Of a stretch of 63,113 bases of DNA, positions 22,701 to 36,852 are shown piece by piece (positions within the stretch are counted from its first letter, which is position 1; every line of letters begins with the position of its first letter). The position numbers were made by a program, and so were the translations under genes. The stretch comes from Smittium culicis (lineage: Eukaryota; Kickxellomycota; Harpellomycetes; Harpellales; Legeriomycetaceae). The stretch covers positions 9,805 through 72,917 of the forward strand of contig LSSN01000009.1 of assembly GCA_001970855.1 (NCBI GenBank), given 5' to 3'. A model generated the notes under the pieces. That model saw nothing but the letters and a program-made list of their open reading frames with translations. It was not told the origin of the DNA and did no database searches.

Positions 22701-24889
22701 GTATTAAAATTCGTACTTGAAGCTAAAATTTTGTGATACAAGTTTATTAAAAAAAAGCAGTTATAATAGGCACTTTTTCTAGTACATATATATAATCGAT
22801 TCTTTAGAAATAAATCTATTCCTCGACTCATAGTTTTTTTGATTAAATTACGTTCCCAGCCTTTCATTCTGTATATTTTCCTTTCAAGTATCTTAAATAA
22901 TTTCTATTGGTTTTAAATTGTGAATATACATGATTTATAAGTATATTTATCTAGTTAGGAATAATATGCCTTATCCATAATTTATTAACTGCCTTGGTCA
23001 ATTCATGCTCAATGTTGAAAAAAATCGAGTTTCAGCATACCTATAGACAGTTGAAGGTTCTCCTTGTGGATATATATATGAGCGATTATTTACCCGAATT
23101 TTTAGTTTGATATTTGTTAAAATTATAAAATACTATAGTATATTTAAATTTGTCTTAATATAGAGAACAAAAATTGGACTTTTGTTTAAAATGATTATCC
23201 TTATTAAATGTAATTATATGTTATGTGAAAGACTGTGGTGGAAGGGAGGGGAGGGGATATAAACAAGCTTTAGAATCATGAAAAGAGAATTGTAGTTTAA
23301 ATAATTAAACATTTGAATGAATTTTTAATTTCGTAAGCTATTCATTTAATGAATTTTTTTATACTTATAGCTCAAGTAATCATTTATAATTTATCGAAAT
23401 AATATCAATTTTAATAACTCTAAATATAACCATATTTTTCTTTAATTAACATATTCATTTTTGATTCATTATTATATTTATAAAAAAGCCCCCCGTTAAA
23501 ACAATATAGTCCTTAGAACATCAAAAAATAAATTTACTAAAATTTTTAAATAATTATTCTAGCTTATTAAAATATTATAAAATATATTTACCAAACTTAA
23601 TAATTAATTTACTCCGCCACCAAAACATTTACTAAATTATTAAATAGCTGATTTTATTTCATTGTAAAAAAGTAATAAATCTGGTAGATTAATAATAACC
23701 ATCAAAAAATGCTTGTATCAAATTATATTGACTCACTTTTATCAAAGGAGTGGTTTTTTTTTTATATAGCATATTATTAGTAATATAAATTGGAACTGAA
23801 ATTTAACTAATGAAAATACAGGATAACTATTAATGGTGTTAAAATAATAAAAAGATGTTTTTCTGAAGTATAAAAGGAACATTATGAATGTATTAAGAGT
23901 GTATTCAAAAGTTTTAATACCCAGCTCCAATACTTTGACCATTTTTTATTACAGGGTTTTGAATACGATTTATAAAAGTATCGAAAGAATTTTAAAAATA
24001 AAAAAACAAAACAAAAACCATTTAAAAAAAGTTTCTCTTGGTTATGATTTAAAGTTACAAGTAATTTTCAATCTATTCAAAGTCAATTCTAATCGTCCCA
24101 AACGAATTTTTAGATTTCACAAAGTCACTTTTGAATTTTTAATTTAGATAATTAAATTCTTAAAAAAACATTAATTTACTTAAACCAAGGGAAATAATAT
24201 AATTTGTAATAAAACTATAAATTTGATATAAACTTTATAGGTATCAGATCCTAGGACCTATGGTCTGAAATTATTGATCATCTAGAGCAAAGAAGGATTT
24301 TTTGAGAACCGGGAAAAGTTCTATAAAATTTTATAAAGTTTTTATATCTATCCATTTACTTGAATTCGTGTATGATATACTTAATTAATAAAAAAATTAT
24401 AGAATATTAATTTATTTCCCAATAAATATTTTTAAAATATAGCCAAATATTAATATAAAATTCCTGAATTTAATTTAAGCTTCAGACTCAATACTATTAT
24501 ATTCTAAAAATAACACTCAAAAATTTAATTTTTATTTCCATTTAAAAAAAAATCCATATAAAACTAGGATCAACGAAGACGGAAATAGAATTATTGACAG
24601 CAATTATCGAGTAAATCTGTAAAATACATTTCTGAAAAATTCAAAACTAAAGCTTAAGCTATTTTTACAGTGATCAAAATGAATCAAAATGAGTATCATA
24701 AAAAAATATACAAAAATAATATAGAATTTCGTTTTATTTTATTTGTAAAATATTTTACTCTAGTATTTTCACGATGAAGGTAAACTATAAGGCTAACAAG
24801 AATCCAGTTTTAATTTAAGGGTTTATTTCTTTGATTATATTTTAAAATAAGGTAAGAAAACTAGGGTATTAAAATCTATAGCTGTTTTT
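19707..24889. other. Gene-poor AT-rich desert, first part
   Basis: No intact gene seen. The first 900 bases (19.7-20.6 kb) are less extreme in composition and should include the promoter of the coiled-coil gene. A 25-codon frame at 20127 with a hydrophobic start could be extended by one splice, but nothing confirms it. From about 20.6 kb on, the sequence becomes strongly A+T rich with stops in all frames and many homopolymer runs. Short open frames at 22661-22867, 23742-23942 and 23884-24147 look like chance. Confidence 0.5.
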
Positions 24890-25640
24890 GAACAAAATAG
24901 TCTTTTAAGGGAAAGGATTATGCTGCCTATTTGTTTATTAGATGAAATTCGATGGTGGTTAAGGTATTTTTTGAAATTTATGTGATGGGCCAATCGGGTT
25001 TTTCTACTACAAGATCGGTCATAGGTGCTATTAGGACTGTCTACTGTGTTTTAATAATTAAATTATGACAAAGATTTGATGAGTTAATGCACAAATTAAT
25101 AGAAGATTTTGCAATAAAATTATCGAAATTGACTATCAAAATATGGATCAGATTATATTTATAATAGTAAAAGAAATAAAATCATATCTGAAATAAGAAA
25201 AGATGACGAAAATACTAACATTCGCGAATAATATTCAAAAAAGTTTCTAGATTATTGGATTTTATTTCAAGAAAAAATTTCAGTATCATTTCTAGATTTT
25301 TAAAATATGCCTAAAAAAGGAACAATTGTGGTTTCTATAACCGTTAGAATACTAAAAATAAATATTTATACTTATTTCCCAGTCAATAAAAATGAGCAGA
25401 TATTTTTCAAGCCAAGAAAAATAGCCTCAAATTCGAATAATTTCAAATTATATACTATAGAATTAATTTTAGACTTGAATAAAAACTAGTTAACTCAGAG
25501 TATACTTGTGATGGATAATGTAGCTTTCCACAAAATTTTAGAATAACATAAATCGAAAATACTATCTTTAAATTGCTATACTTACCTCCTTACCCGAAAT
25601 TATTAAACCCTATAGAAATTTTAATTTCTAAAGTTTAAAA
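24890..25640 (+). pseudogene. Decayed Tc1/mariner (IS630-type, DDE_3) transposase
   Basis: Remnant of a cut-and-paste transposase. The 60-codon open stretch at 25307-25489, followed after a stop by the frame at about 25495, reads through a recognisable DDE_3 core: IYTYFPVN, a segment with NS.NF, then SILVMDNVAFHK, where the Asp is the second catalytic residue. After a +1 frame change comes YLPPYPKLLNPIE with SKV, the classic third-acid region (LPPYSP.LNPIE in intact relatives), at about 25580-25635. The upstream part (24.9-25.3 kb) is more broken, with several TAA/TAG stops. At least one frameshift and many stops show that it cannot encode an active enzyme. I did not find the terminal inverted repeats or a TA duplication by eye. 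Confidence 0.75.
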
Positions 25641-28600
25641 TCATTTTAGGTATTCAGAGCCTGAAAATGAATCATAAATATTTAAAAAAATATATATCAA
25701 GTATTTGATGGTATCTCTAGGGAATATTGTATTGTATATCATAAGAATATGATAATATAATTTATGATTTCAAAAAGAGGAGAAATCATTAAAAATTCAT
25801 TATTTTTAAGGCATAATCAAAATGTGTTTTATCTTAATTATTCAAGAAAAGCTATTTATATCTAAATAAAATTTTCAACATAAAATCAGATAATATAAAA
25901 ATATCTATGATTTAAAAATTATTATAATTTATTAAACAATATTTTGAAAGAGCTTATTAGATAATTAAGCTGAATTCTTTTGTTCATGTAGATTTTATTG
26001 ATTTTTTTCTGTAAAAAATTATTAATATATTCTAAAAAAAATGCAAAAATATATGAATAATTAAAAAAAATGGCGAGAAGAAAACTTAATGATTTCGTAA
26101 AAAGGAATTATTCAATGAAAAACCGTCAAGGAAGTATTAGAGTATTATTATTAGTAGAAAGAATAATTTAATTTTTTAGTACTTATATTTTAAATAAATA
26201 AACAATAAAAAACTATAATAAAATGTATTCTTCAGATCATAATAATTAAAAATTTTGTCTAATGGAATATTAATTTAGTTTTTATTCAGATAATGATATT
26301 TTTAAATAAAAATCTGAGATATTGAGTTTTTTATGGTTTAACTTCAATTGAATTTGGGTCAATTGGAATTTTTTTATAGGTCATTTTAAATTGCTTATGG
26401 TTTTAATTAAATATTCACGGAGAAAAAAATTTTTAACACAGTGCAAATTTTTTTTTAGAAATTCGCACGAAACTTTTATAAAAACTTTAAAAAACTCCTT
26501 TTGAAAGATCGCCTGTAAATTATGACCTTAGACATGAAAAAAATAAATTAATTTTACTAGAAAATATTATTAAAATACTCTATTCGCTGAAAAATAAGTA
26601 AATAATATTAAATAAGGATATTTACTCAAAAATTAAAAAAACAAAATGGAAAAAATTGCCAGATTAAGCTATCTGAAATATATTTCTTGATCAAATATTA
26701 TAATTTATTCTATTATCATTAATCTGATTTTATTTATAAACCACCATTTAAAATTTTAAATAAAAACAACAGCTGAATTCCTGATATGATAAGACATTAA
26801 GAACAATAATAAAGATTAAACCAACAAAAAATTCTATAATACTGTAAAACTTGCTCTTTTTTTTGAGTAGCTTGTAATAAAACTAAGTTCTTAGGATCTA
26901 GCAGCACATATAATAACTTATGTATCACATTATAATCATTGTTGAAGTAAAATTTTAAAAGAATAAATTATAGTACTTTTAAAAAATCTTTTTAATTAGA
27001 AAAATCTTCATAAATAATCCCAATTCTATCGAAAATTTTATTGTATCATTTTTCAAGGATAAATTTCAAAATTTGAATAGTATAAATAAGATATAGAATC
27101 AGTGGAAATATCAATCAAATTTTAACCATTTTACTAGTATAGAATTTTGATAAATTATCTGTCTTATAAAAGTTTTAAAAAAATTTAATGAAGGACAATT
27201 AGTTCAATATATGTATAAAAAAGAATGATATATAAATTAAATCAGCGAAACACAAATTATAAAGCTGATTTCATATTTATCGAAATGGATTCGCGATAAA
27301 TGATTACCAGTACTTATGGAGCTTAATAAGCTTTACTTTATATAAGTTAAAAAAGGATTCTAGCGAGAGTTTTAAAATTTTAATTAACGATTTAAAAAAT
27401 GTTTATCGAAAATCCTTAATTAAATTTATACTCAGAAATCTGATTTATATTAATTTGACATAAAAATTAAAAAAAACTAATAAAGATGCACGATGGAAAA
27501 TTTTTGATAAAAAATGCATGTAAAAATCTATGAAGCTATAAAAAGAGTGGGTAAAATTTGTGCATAATTAAAACACAAATGAAATTTAATATGTATTTAG
27601 CAGTGATAAACTAAATAAAATAGAAATCGACACTGCTACCGCCAAAATTAATGTCGAATTTTCTTTGAATTCTCAACTGTATGAATTTCCCAACCAATTT
27701 AGCAATTTCAATATGATAATAAATATAAATACAAAAAATCAGCTCAAATATATAGAGAAAAAAATTAAATGTTTTGATTTTGGTATGATAGATATTTTCA
27801 TGATGTAAATAACTTAAAATTTTTTGAAAAGTGTAAAAAAAAACTAATTTTAGTTTATTGCATAAGAAAAAAGGTTTTGATATTGGCAGTCAAGTAGTAT
27901 TGATGATATAAAAAATGCTAAAGATATCAAAACAATAGGTTATGTACAGAGAATTATCCGTGTTTAAGATTTATCTTTCAATAATCTAAACATTAAATAT
28001 AACTTGAAGGTAAAAACTCGAAGTAAATATCTAGCTTAATTTTAAAATTAAATTTACAATACGTATGTGAAATTTTAATAATTTCTAAGTTTTCTTAAAT
28101 CACTAATAGCCAAATTTTAGTAAAAATACCTTATTTTGATGAAAATAATAAGTTAATTATGTCAAAAAAAATTCAAAAAATAAAAATTTTTTACTCATAA
28201 AATATTATGATTATAATTTTGAATCCAAATAATATAACATAACACTAAGCATTATATTCTATGTCGATCAAGATTTTCAAATATATGAGAGATTCATTTT
28301 ACGGGTGGAGAAATTACTATAAAATTTTTTTTACTTTTTTTTCTTCAAAAAATCATTTTAAAAAATATAAAATCGTATTGGTAATTCATAATAACTTAAA
28401 AACAATAATTTTAGAAAATATAACCTAAATATGACGTTTTTAGCTAAAAAAGTATTAAAAAAAAACTAAAAGTGGATTAAAGCTGAATAATTCTAAATTT
28501 TAAGATAATTAGATTTTATATTTCTTTATAGAATCGCTTTTTATTATAAAATAGAAATCAAAATTTTAGTTAGGTTTAGTTTGGCTTCAAATTTTTTTTT

Positions 28601-31600
28601 TAAATTTCAAGGTGTCTCTTTATAAGTTTGAAACTGTATAATTTTTTTTAGCTTTAGGACTATTAATGTTGAAATGGTTTAAACACATGCTGATAAAATT
28701 AAAATTGTACATTTTAAAAGGATTTAAAGTCTGTTGCAAAAAAATTTTTTATTAAATTATTCTGAGAAAATGCATAAATATTTATTCCAAATTATATAGA
28801 TTTTGTACTTAACATACACTATAACTCTATTATAAAATTCTAAATTTAAAAAATCTACCGTAGAATATATAAATAATTTACTTTTAACAATGCTCATGTA
28901 TCCAATTTTTCGATTTTAAATTTATGAAGGGTAAGAAAAAATTCTGGTATTAACTTATTTTAAGATATTTTAAATTTCTACATATTTCGTGTCTATTGGC
29001 CGAGAATTTTTAAAAATAGCTATGCTTTTTTCTACTCTTCAACTAAAATCAAATTCAACGAAATGATATCTAAACCTTTTTTTAGCATTTAAAAAAAGAA
29101 TAAATAGTGAATTTCTTTTAGAATTTGAAAATTGTAACTTAAGTATTTAGAAAGGCTTTATTTTTTTGAGGAGTATTAGTATAAATTATATTGAAGCATT
29201 TCATTAAAAGAATAAAAGATATTCGTATTAATATAAGCATATTAAAAATAATAAAATGAAAAGAATAGTAGTGCATAATTATAAAATTTGGGCGGCAGCA
29301 AATAATACACTCTATACTTTACTTTTTTTTCAATTTAGCCCTAATAATGAAGCCTAGAAAAACTTGAAATGTTGATAAATTGAAATCAGAGCGAATCTTG
29401 TAATCTTAAAACGATCGCAAAAAAGGTTTAGCGCATTGGATTTTTTTATTCTACCAAATTCGCTTTGGGTAAAGTTCGCGTGTATTTCTAAATGAATCAT
29501 CGTGATAAATGTTTAAATAGCACTTTATAATAATTAAAACAGATTATACTAGCGGAATTATAATCTAAAATAATAATTGACTGTTAAATATATTTATTAG
29601 CAAAAATCAATTTCTCGGCTTTATCAAATAGAAAAATCTCACAAAATTATAATTATTTCAGCAAAAATTGCTTTAAAAATAAGCTAAAAACTTATATTAA
29701 TAAAATAGAAAATTTAGAGATAGTATTAAAATAAATTATAAAAAAATTTAAATAAATAGAGTTTACAAAAAATAAAAGCAATAAAATTAAAGTGAAAGAG
29801 TAAATACGAATTGAATTGTTAAATTTTTATAAAAATAAGTTGTATGTGAGAGTTTAACCAGTCCCATAGCAATAAAAAGGGAATTTAATTTTCAACTCAT
29901 TAATTATTAAAAAAATAAAATATTTATTTCATAATTGATTTGAAATGAAATAGCTACAAGTATATAAAAAGTTACATTTTAATTTCTCTACTATAAGAAG
30001 CTAAAATTTTAATTTTTAATATTGTAGTATTATATAGTATACAATTTTGGTGTAATTGGAAACAAAAAATAAAATAATAAAAAATAAATTCAATCTTGTG
30101 GAAAATTTAAATAAAGCACAGTATAGCAAGTTTATATATAATTAGAAGCTTTGGTTAAAATTTCCGAAATATTTGGCTCTTTTCAGGATTTCCTTATAGG
30201 TATCATGTTAATATTGGTAGTTATTTGAAAAATATATTGAATTTGCCTTATTATTAAAATAAAGAAAAGTTAAAAAGCGATTAAAATGATAGATCTAAAT
30301 AAGAAATGCGATAAGTTTATTAATTATATGCGTCTAAAAAATGTAGTTAAGTCATTAAATGAAGTGCTAAATTCTTTTATTTTGCCTTTTTTCAATTATA
30401 AAATTTCCCTTTAACTTTTATAAGTTTTTAATGATATTTATTTTGTTCTCGAGTGGCTCTTAAATTAATTTTCTGGTTCTATTTCAAATGTAGTGACACG
30501 GATTTTGCTAATTTCATTATTAATAGCTTATTATCATTAGTTTGTTTCAAAAAATTTTGATTTTAGTGTGAAATCATCAATTTAAGTTTTAAAAGATGAT
30601 TTTCAGAAAATACTTGAAGAAAAAAAAGTATAGATACAGTTTCTAAGATAATTCTTCACCAGGTTCTAAAATTCCACGTATATTTCAAAAATCATCGGAT
30701 AATCTAACTTGCACTTTTTTCAGGACAATTTAGCTTCCAATAAAAAAATAATCTCGCGCTGTACCCAAAGCTAACTGACCTGAAATTACTATAGCTATAA
30801 AACAGTCTAGTCTTAAGCGTAGCGATATAGCCTACAAAAAAAAAGTATAAATATAAAAGCGTAATCATTTACTGAAAAACAGCTACTAGTAATATAAAAG
30901 AAAACATTCCTGTGTTAATCCGGGTTTGCTTTACATATTATCCAATAATAATAAAATTTTAGGCTTTTCAGACTGAATTTTTGATTCTATCATAGAAATT
31001 AAACCGTAGCTATTAATCTCATGCTGCGAAATAGCATGTTTTGTAACAATTTCCCCCGATTTTTTGTGATTTCTATATCAATAAATGAAAATCAAGAATA
31101 ATTAATAGTGCTTATTAGGAGGCAAAAAAGCTCTCGATTATACCCTATAAATGAAATGAATTATTTAACCTCTTTTTCCAAAAGACGATTTATATTTTCT
31201 CTATGTGTGTCTTCGCTATATAATTTAAAATTAGCATCAAAAGATGTATTTTTTGTTTTTCTATTTCTAGGAGTAGCGTTCTGAAAGAAAGTGAAAAGCT
31301 CATTAATTTTATTAATTTCAGTAATTATCTGACTTTGAGTCAACCACATTGACAATAATCATATAAAATTTTAAGTTAAAGCTATTAAAAAATTATAATT
31401 ATAATTTTCGATATTCCCCACAAAACCACATTTCCATGGTTGTATTCTTAAAATTATTGAATATTCTAAAAAATCACACCTATTATCAATAGCGATGACT
31501 GGAACCTGACAAAAGTTTTTAAATTTTAAAACTGACTAAAAAAATTTTATAAACGAGAATATACATACATTCTAAAATATAATTTGAGTCCTGACTAATT

Positions 31601-33300
31601 AGATGTTAGAAATAATTAAAATATTTATAATGTATTCTATTTTCCGATCTACTGTACGCAACCTGAAAATATAGATTTGATATTGTATTATTTTCCAGAA
31701 ACTTGACTAGTTTCAATGGGACAGCTACCAAATTAAAATTTTGCTTGAAGTCTAAAATTATTACACATCTGTGATGATATACCAAATCTAATTATGATTT
31801 GTAACGGTTATCACGCCTATTTTTAACTCTAAATAATATTCGTGTATACTGGCTTGCTCCATTAATTATTTCTTAGATCAGTTAATTCTTGTTTAATTTT
31901 TTGGTTTCTCCCACCTGCTTCTTTGACGCATACTAATAGCATTTCTGTCCTTATTTTACCCTTTTTATTATTGTCTTTTTTTTTTTTTTGAGATAGTATA
32001 CCAGTTATCGTATGCGTGAATCAGAATCGAATAAAATGCATCAGCTTTTGTAGGGCGTTCGAGATTTTTTTTTTATCTTTCAGCGTAAATTAGAGGCTTT
32101 ATAATATATTTTTCGAGATATGGAATTGAATATTATTAAACTTATAACTGATATTTTTAATATTTTTTATTGTTAAAAACTTCACTTCCGGCGTAAGAAT
32201 AAAAGATTTGAGTCCACTGTATAAAGCTAATTTCCTTTAAATATCCAGAGTATTTAATGAATCCTCATTTTCTTAAATTTTGAATTTACTGAGGTGATTT
32301 TACCTTATCCAATTTTTTTCTGACGAAAAAGGAATAGAAAAACTTGCCAAACAAATTTTATATTATAAAAATTGCGTATTGGCTCAACAGTTTTGATATT
32401 TTATCTTCTATATATTGCTAATAACTGTAGATTATGGTGTATTTTTTGACTATGAATAAATAACTTTAAAAAATAGCACACTCTATTAATTAATATTGCA
32501 GTAAAAAATTTTTTATATAATAAATATAAAATTATAAAGCTAATTTTAAAAAAAGCAATGAAAGTGAGAAAAATTATCTAAAAGAGTAACATTCATAAAA
32601 ATGTTGAGATATAACATACTCCCCAGCTCTCCCATAGTGTCATTATATGTTCGGAGTGCAAGCTTGGGTTGAAGGTGAGTTTAAAACTCTTAGATTCATT
32701 ATCTGATAAAATTTTTTATATGTCATTTTTTTTTTTTTGAATTATTAATTATTTTGAATATTTTGGTGAGTTTATTAGTTTGGTTTTTAAAAACAGCTGA
32801 TCAAGTGTTAAAAAATTAATAAAGTTAAAAAAATTACAAAGTGGCTTTTTATTTTATTTTATTTTGAGTATACATTTATAGAGAACTATAAGTTTGGTGA
32901 TATTTGAAGATTAAATTCATAGTGCTAAAAAAATACCATTAAAAAAGAAAGGTTTGATATTTAATTTATCCTTTTTTTAGTTAATAGAGTTTAATTGGAT
33001 TAAGATTAAGTTTATTTTTCATGTTTTTTAGATGTTTATTTCTAAAAAATTCGACGCATCAAAAAAATTATTTCTTGATTCAATATTTTTCTGAATAGAA
33101 AATTAAATACTTTACTGTATCTAGGGAAAATGCTACAAAAGCTAGTTTTTTTAGCATTAATTTTTTTCTATTGATTAAATAAACGTCTAGATGTTCATCT
33201 CTTTATATTTATTATTGATATACATAAATTTTATTCGTTATATTTAAAACTGATCGAATTTTTAAAGGCTTTATCCTGACCAATAACAGTCTAAATGGGG
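25641..33300. other. Gene-poor AT-rich desert, second part
   Basis: About 7.7 kb dense in TAA/TAG stops and A/T runs, with no intact gene. Scattered short stretches of higher complexity (about 27.6 kb, 29.4 kb, 30.8-31.4 kb and 32.6 kb) may be fragments of old transposons. One of these, on the minus strand at 30966-31355, is listed separately. No RNA gene was recognised. Confidence 0.5.
30966..31355 (-). pseudogene. Possible decayed coding remnant, unidentified
   Basis: One minus-strand frame runs for roughly 120 codons with only three internal or terminal stops, which is unusually open for this desert. The first 64 codons (31355-31161) are uninterrupted and include a charged segment (RENINRLLEKEVK). 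After the stop the same frame continues with blocks such as FISFIGYN, LISTIN, FIDIEITKNRGKLLQN and MRLIATV. The residue mix looks protein-like, and the run crosses stops in the same frame, as expected for a gene that decayed by point mutation. I cannot name the family. Confidence 0.3.
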
Positions 33301-33525
33301 GATTCTGAACGAAGAGAGCACTTTGTTGCAGTTTAATATTATTGGCTTGGACAATATAAAATGTAAATATTATTGGCGGCATCGAAAAGGCATTTTGTTT
33401 TTTCTATTTATTCTATTAATTGTGAAATTTTAATTTGCTAAAAAAAAGCAACGATTTTACTCATTGGCTATAATTTTTTAATTCATGTTTATACACTGCA
33501 ACACTTTACACTATAAAATGACTCC
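33301..33525 (+). repeat. Dispersed coding-like repeat, copy 2 (decayed)
   Basis: Second copy of the repeat seen at 10656-10878, in the same orientation. It shares the start GATTCTGAAC, the FAKKK..FYSLA and FIHCNTL.YK blocks in one frame, and the terminal near-palindrome (33502-33520, here with two arm mismatches). Two in-frame stops and an altered middle section show that this copy has decayed further than copy 1. Similarity fades upstream of 33300 and downstream of about 33525, giving a shared unit of roughly 225 bp. Confidence 0.6.
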
Positions 33526-36255
33526 TTCATAAAGAATCTCCCAAATGATGTGTAAGATTATAATCTTGATCGCTTCCATGTATATATTTTATCGAAAAAA
33601 TTTCAAAATTTTTGATAATTTCCGTCACTAAAAAGGTTAAATAAATATAATGTGGCACTAAAATAATTTTAAATTTTTATTTTTTCAGTTAAAATAAACA
33701 TTTTCCAAATGTAACATTTTTAATTTATAGATTATATAGTTATAAAATTATAAAATTTTTTGTTTTCTAAACAATAATTTTATATTTCGATTTATTCATA
33801 ATTGAAATTATAGGTATAATCAATTTTTTTTTACTTTTAAAATACTTTTAATTCTATCCGAGCAATCCATTAGTAGAGAATTTACTAACAAATAATAAAC
33901 TCTGTTAGGTTATATAGCATTATGATTGTATAAAATTTTCTATTTACACTTAGTTTTCCAATATTAATAGCAATTCGGCTATTAATTTTATTTATGGTAA
34001 AATATTGGCTGTTTGAAATAGCTAAGAGATAACCATAACTATATGGAAAATTTAAAACTTTTCTTTTACATGATAATAAAAATAGCTCGCAATTTGATTT
34101 TTGAATAATAATAATAATAATAATAATAATTCTCAAAAATTTAGACATGGCCTACTTTCATAACCTTAAATCTGTCTTATAATCATTTAGTGTAATAGTA
34201 CTTAATATCTAATTTAATTATTATATTTTCTTCTTGGAATATAATTTTATTTTGATGAAAAATTAATACTATCTAAGCTATAATAATTCTTAGGAATAAA
34301 ATGAAATTTTATGGCCTTGGTATTGGTTATTTATGTCCTAAGAATATGTCATGAAAAAAATACCTGCTGTTAACAATTGGGAATTTATCGAAGTTTATTT
34401 AATATTATTTTATTTCTAGTATATTATTGTATTTTTTAAATTATTACATGTGTAATTTAATTTATCTAATTAGTGGAACATGTGCTTATGTATTTTAATT
34501 TGCGGAGTAATTATAGTTTAGAAAATCATATGCCTACATTTAGACTAAAAAACGCTATCTTAACGAGAGCAGTAGGCATGTAATAATTCAGGAACAGAGA
34601 TTATAAAGTGAATATCGAATCTTCTGATTATTTTAATTTTTATTTCTAAGAGTGAATTTATTTTTTAATTTTTAGTATATGATAATAATTATATAAAATT
34701 ATTTGTTTCAGAATAATTATTATTTCTGATTTTCTAATAAGAGTTAAAAACGAAATAAGTATACTAAAAAATAAAATTTAATCTAACAAAATAAATCTTT
34801 TAATATATACAAAGTATTGCTTTTCTTTTAGTAGATAATTTTTAAAAATTATTTATTATTTCTTAATCGCTATAAATAAATCATATTTTTTATAAAATCC
34901 ATTGAATAACAAAATTATGTTTACAATTATTGAAAATAGTACAATTAAATTGTTTTATTATCGATTTTGTAACCACTATATAATAAAATTGTATATCAGT
35001 GTTCAATTTTATTTACATATATTAATTAACTTTTAGTCATGTTTTATGAATTTATTTTATCAAAAACAGTACATTTAAAATATTTGACATGGAAATAATC
35101 TTAAATAATTGTATTTCAGTCAAAAAAAAAATAAACCAAGATAGCTTATGCATAAATTATCTTGATAATCAGCATTTAGTTTTAGAGGTTTATTTAAATG
35201 TGTTTAGTCTAATATATCTAATAATATAAATCATTTTTTTATTATAAGCACTTGTATCACAGACCATTATATATTATTTACTCCAAAGTATGTTATTTAA
35301 TAAATATCGCTATTTATAAAAACATATCATTGTTGAGCCTAATATATGCTTTTCATTGTCATAGTTTTATAGGAGAAAAAAAATATTGAAGATGTGTATC
35401 TTATAAATTTGGTGTTTTTTAATTCATAGGTATAGCTAAAATGTAGATTACATATATTGACATGATTAATAAAAAAATGCTTCAGATATTAAAAAGCTAT
35501 CCAAAATTGTAAAAAAGATTTTGATAAAACGATTTCTTTATAAGCTGTCTCTACTGTATTTGGTTTATTTATTTGCCTCTATTGGTGAATATAAAACATG
35601 TAATTATAATTAAAACCGTAATTGAATATACTTATAGTATTTAATGATTCAAAATTTGCGATATTTATACAAAAAAAGAAGTGATAATATTGAATACATC
35701 AAAATTAACTATACTAAATTATAGATAAACTTGGCATATTTTTGTAGTCTGAATATCTCATTATTTCTTATTTTAACAACTAAAAGGTGGTAGTATTTCT
35801 ATTGCCAAAAAATAGGCCAGTTATATACCAAACAGTGTATATAGGGCTCGATTTTACTGATTTTAAAGGTAAATAGCAATGGTGTTGGTAAAAGTAAGTT
35901 GTATTCCAACTGTAGTTAATTAAGCAAGTATAAAATTCAATCAGACGACGACTGATCTTTAATACATAAATTCAACCTACTAAATTTAGCGAATAATTTT
36001 TCGAATTTTTTTTTTTTTGCAAGTGCTATAATGCGCTGTTTTATATTTAAAAATATAAAAACACTTGAATAAGCAAGTGGAAAAGTTAATTTTGTAGATA
36101 GCTGGCTAAAATTCAAAAATAATAAAATCAGCTATGATTAATTTTTGATTATATAATAAAAATCAGTATCACCGGCGTTGATTGTGTGGCTAACGTTATT
36201 AATTAATCCATAAAAAAATCCTATCATAATCAAGTAATTTCATATATCATAGCTT
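33526..36255. other. Gene-poor AT-rich desert, third part
   Basis: No gene seen. It contains the AAT microsatellite at 34104-34130, which also explains the poly-Ile ORF at 33885-34148. Several short direct and inverted AT-rich repeats occur around 34.6-34.8 kb. The last 200 bases are the 3' flank of the KPWE gene. Confidence 0.45.
34104..34130. repeat. AAT trinucleotide microsatellite
   Basis: Nine uninterrupted AAT units. Same motif class as the large TAA tract at the right end of the window. Confidence 0.95.
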
Positions 36256-36852
36256 TTATATTTCCCATGGTTTTTTTGGTGGCTCCAAAGAGGAAGGTTT
36301 AGGTGAAATGTCGCTCAAGATATCAGGTATATCTTTAATTCCGCCTATTGGTATATTATTTCTTAAACGATCTACAACCTCAGATAAAGTAAGGCTTTCT
36401 GGAATTGAATCACTTTCAGAAGTTTGAGAGGTGTCCCGAGCCGAATAGCTATTTTCAGAATCGTTTGAATGTAAGTCATTAGTAGCTATGACATTGATAA
36501 ACGAACTAAAATCGAGTGGAGATTTATTGACAACCCTATTTAACAAATTAGAGCAAAATATAACTTATCTACAATAAAAGAAAATTAAAATGAAAAAGCT
36601 TTGAATACTTGTTGTAGTAGAAAATTTTCGCTTCTAGAATTTTTGTGTCTAAAATTTCTTTATTATCAGTAGATTTCTCGAGTATAGATTTTAATCCTAA
36701 CTTTTATACATTATAATTGAGATAACAGCAAAATTGTTCTATATTCCTTCAATCGATTTGAGTATAATTAATACCTGGAAATTTTTGTCGTTGCCGAAAT
36801 CATAATTCGAAAATTTATCAAAATCTTCCTTCGTAGCGGCAGGGACTTCCAT
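36256..36852 (-). CDS. KPWE-domain protein, Pex14-like group, function unknown (spliced, 149 aa)
   Basis: Small conserved fungal protein ending in the KPWE motif. The domain name alludes to Pex14, but the molecular role of these short proteins is not established. Three minus-strand exons: 36852-36775, 36700-36609 and 36535-36256, total 150 codons. Exon 1 ends in YDFGNDKNFQ. Exon 2 supplies the GLKSILEK and AKIFYYNK helices that normally follow. Exon 3 carries a Ser-rich linker, then LTLSEVVDRLRNNIPIGGIKDIP and the C-terminal PPKKPWE. Each join keeps the frame and the expected order F..GL..IL, K...A+.FYY, then PGI..IP, KPWE. The exon 2 acceptor (AAG) and the exon 3 acceptor were chosen because alternatives hit stops; they are the least certain points. 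It lies 279 bases downstream of centrin on the same strand. Confidence 0.8.
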
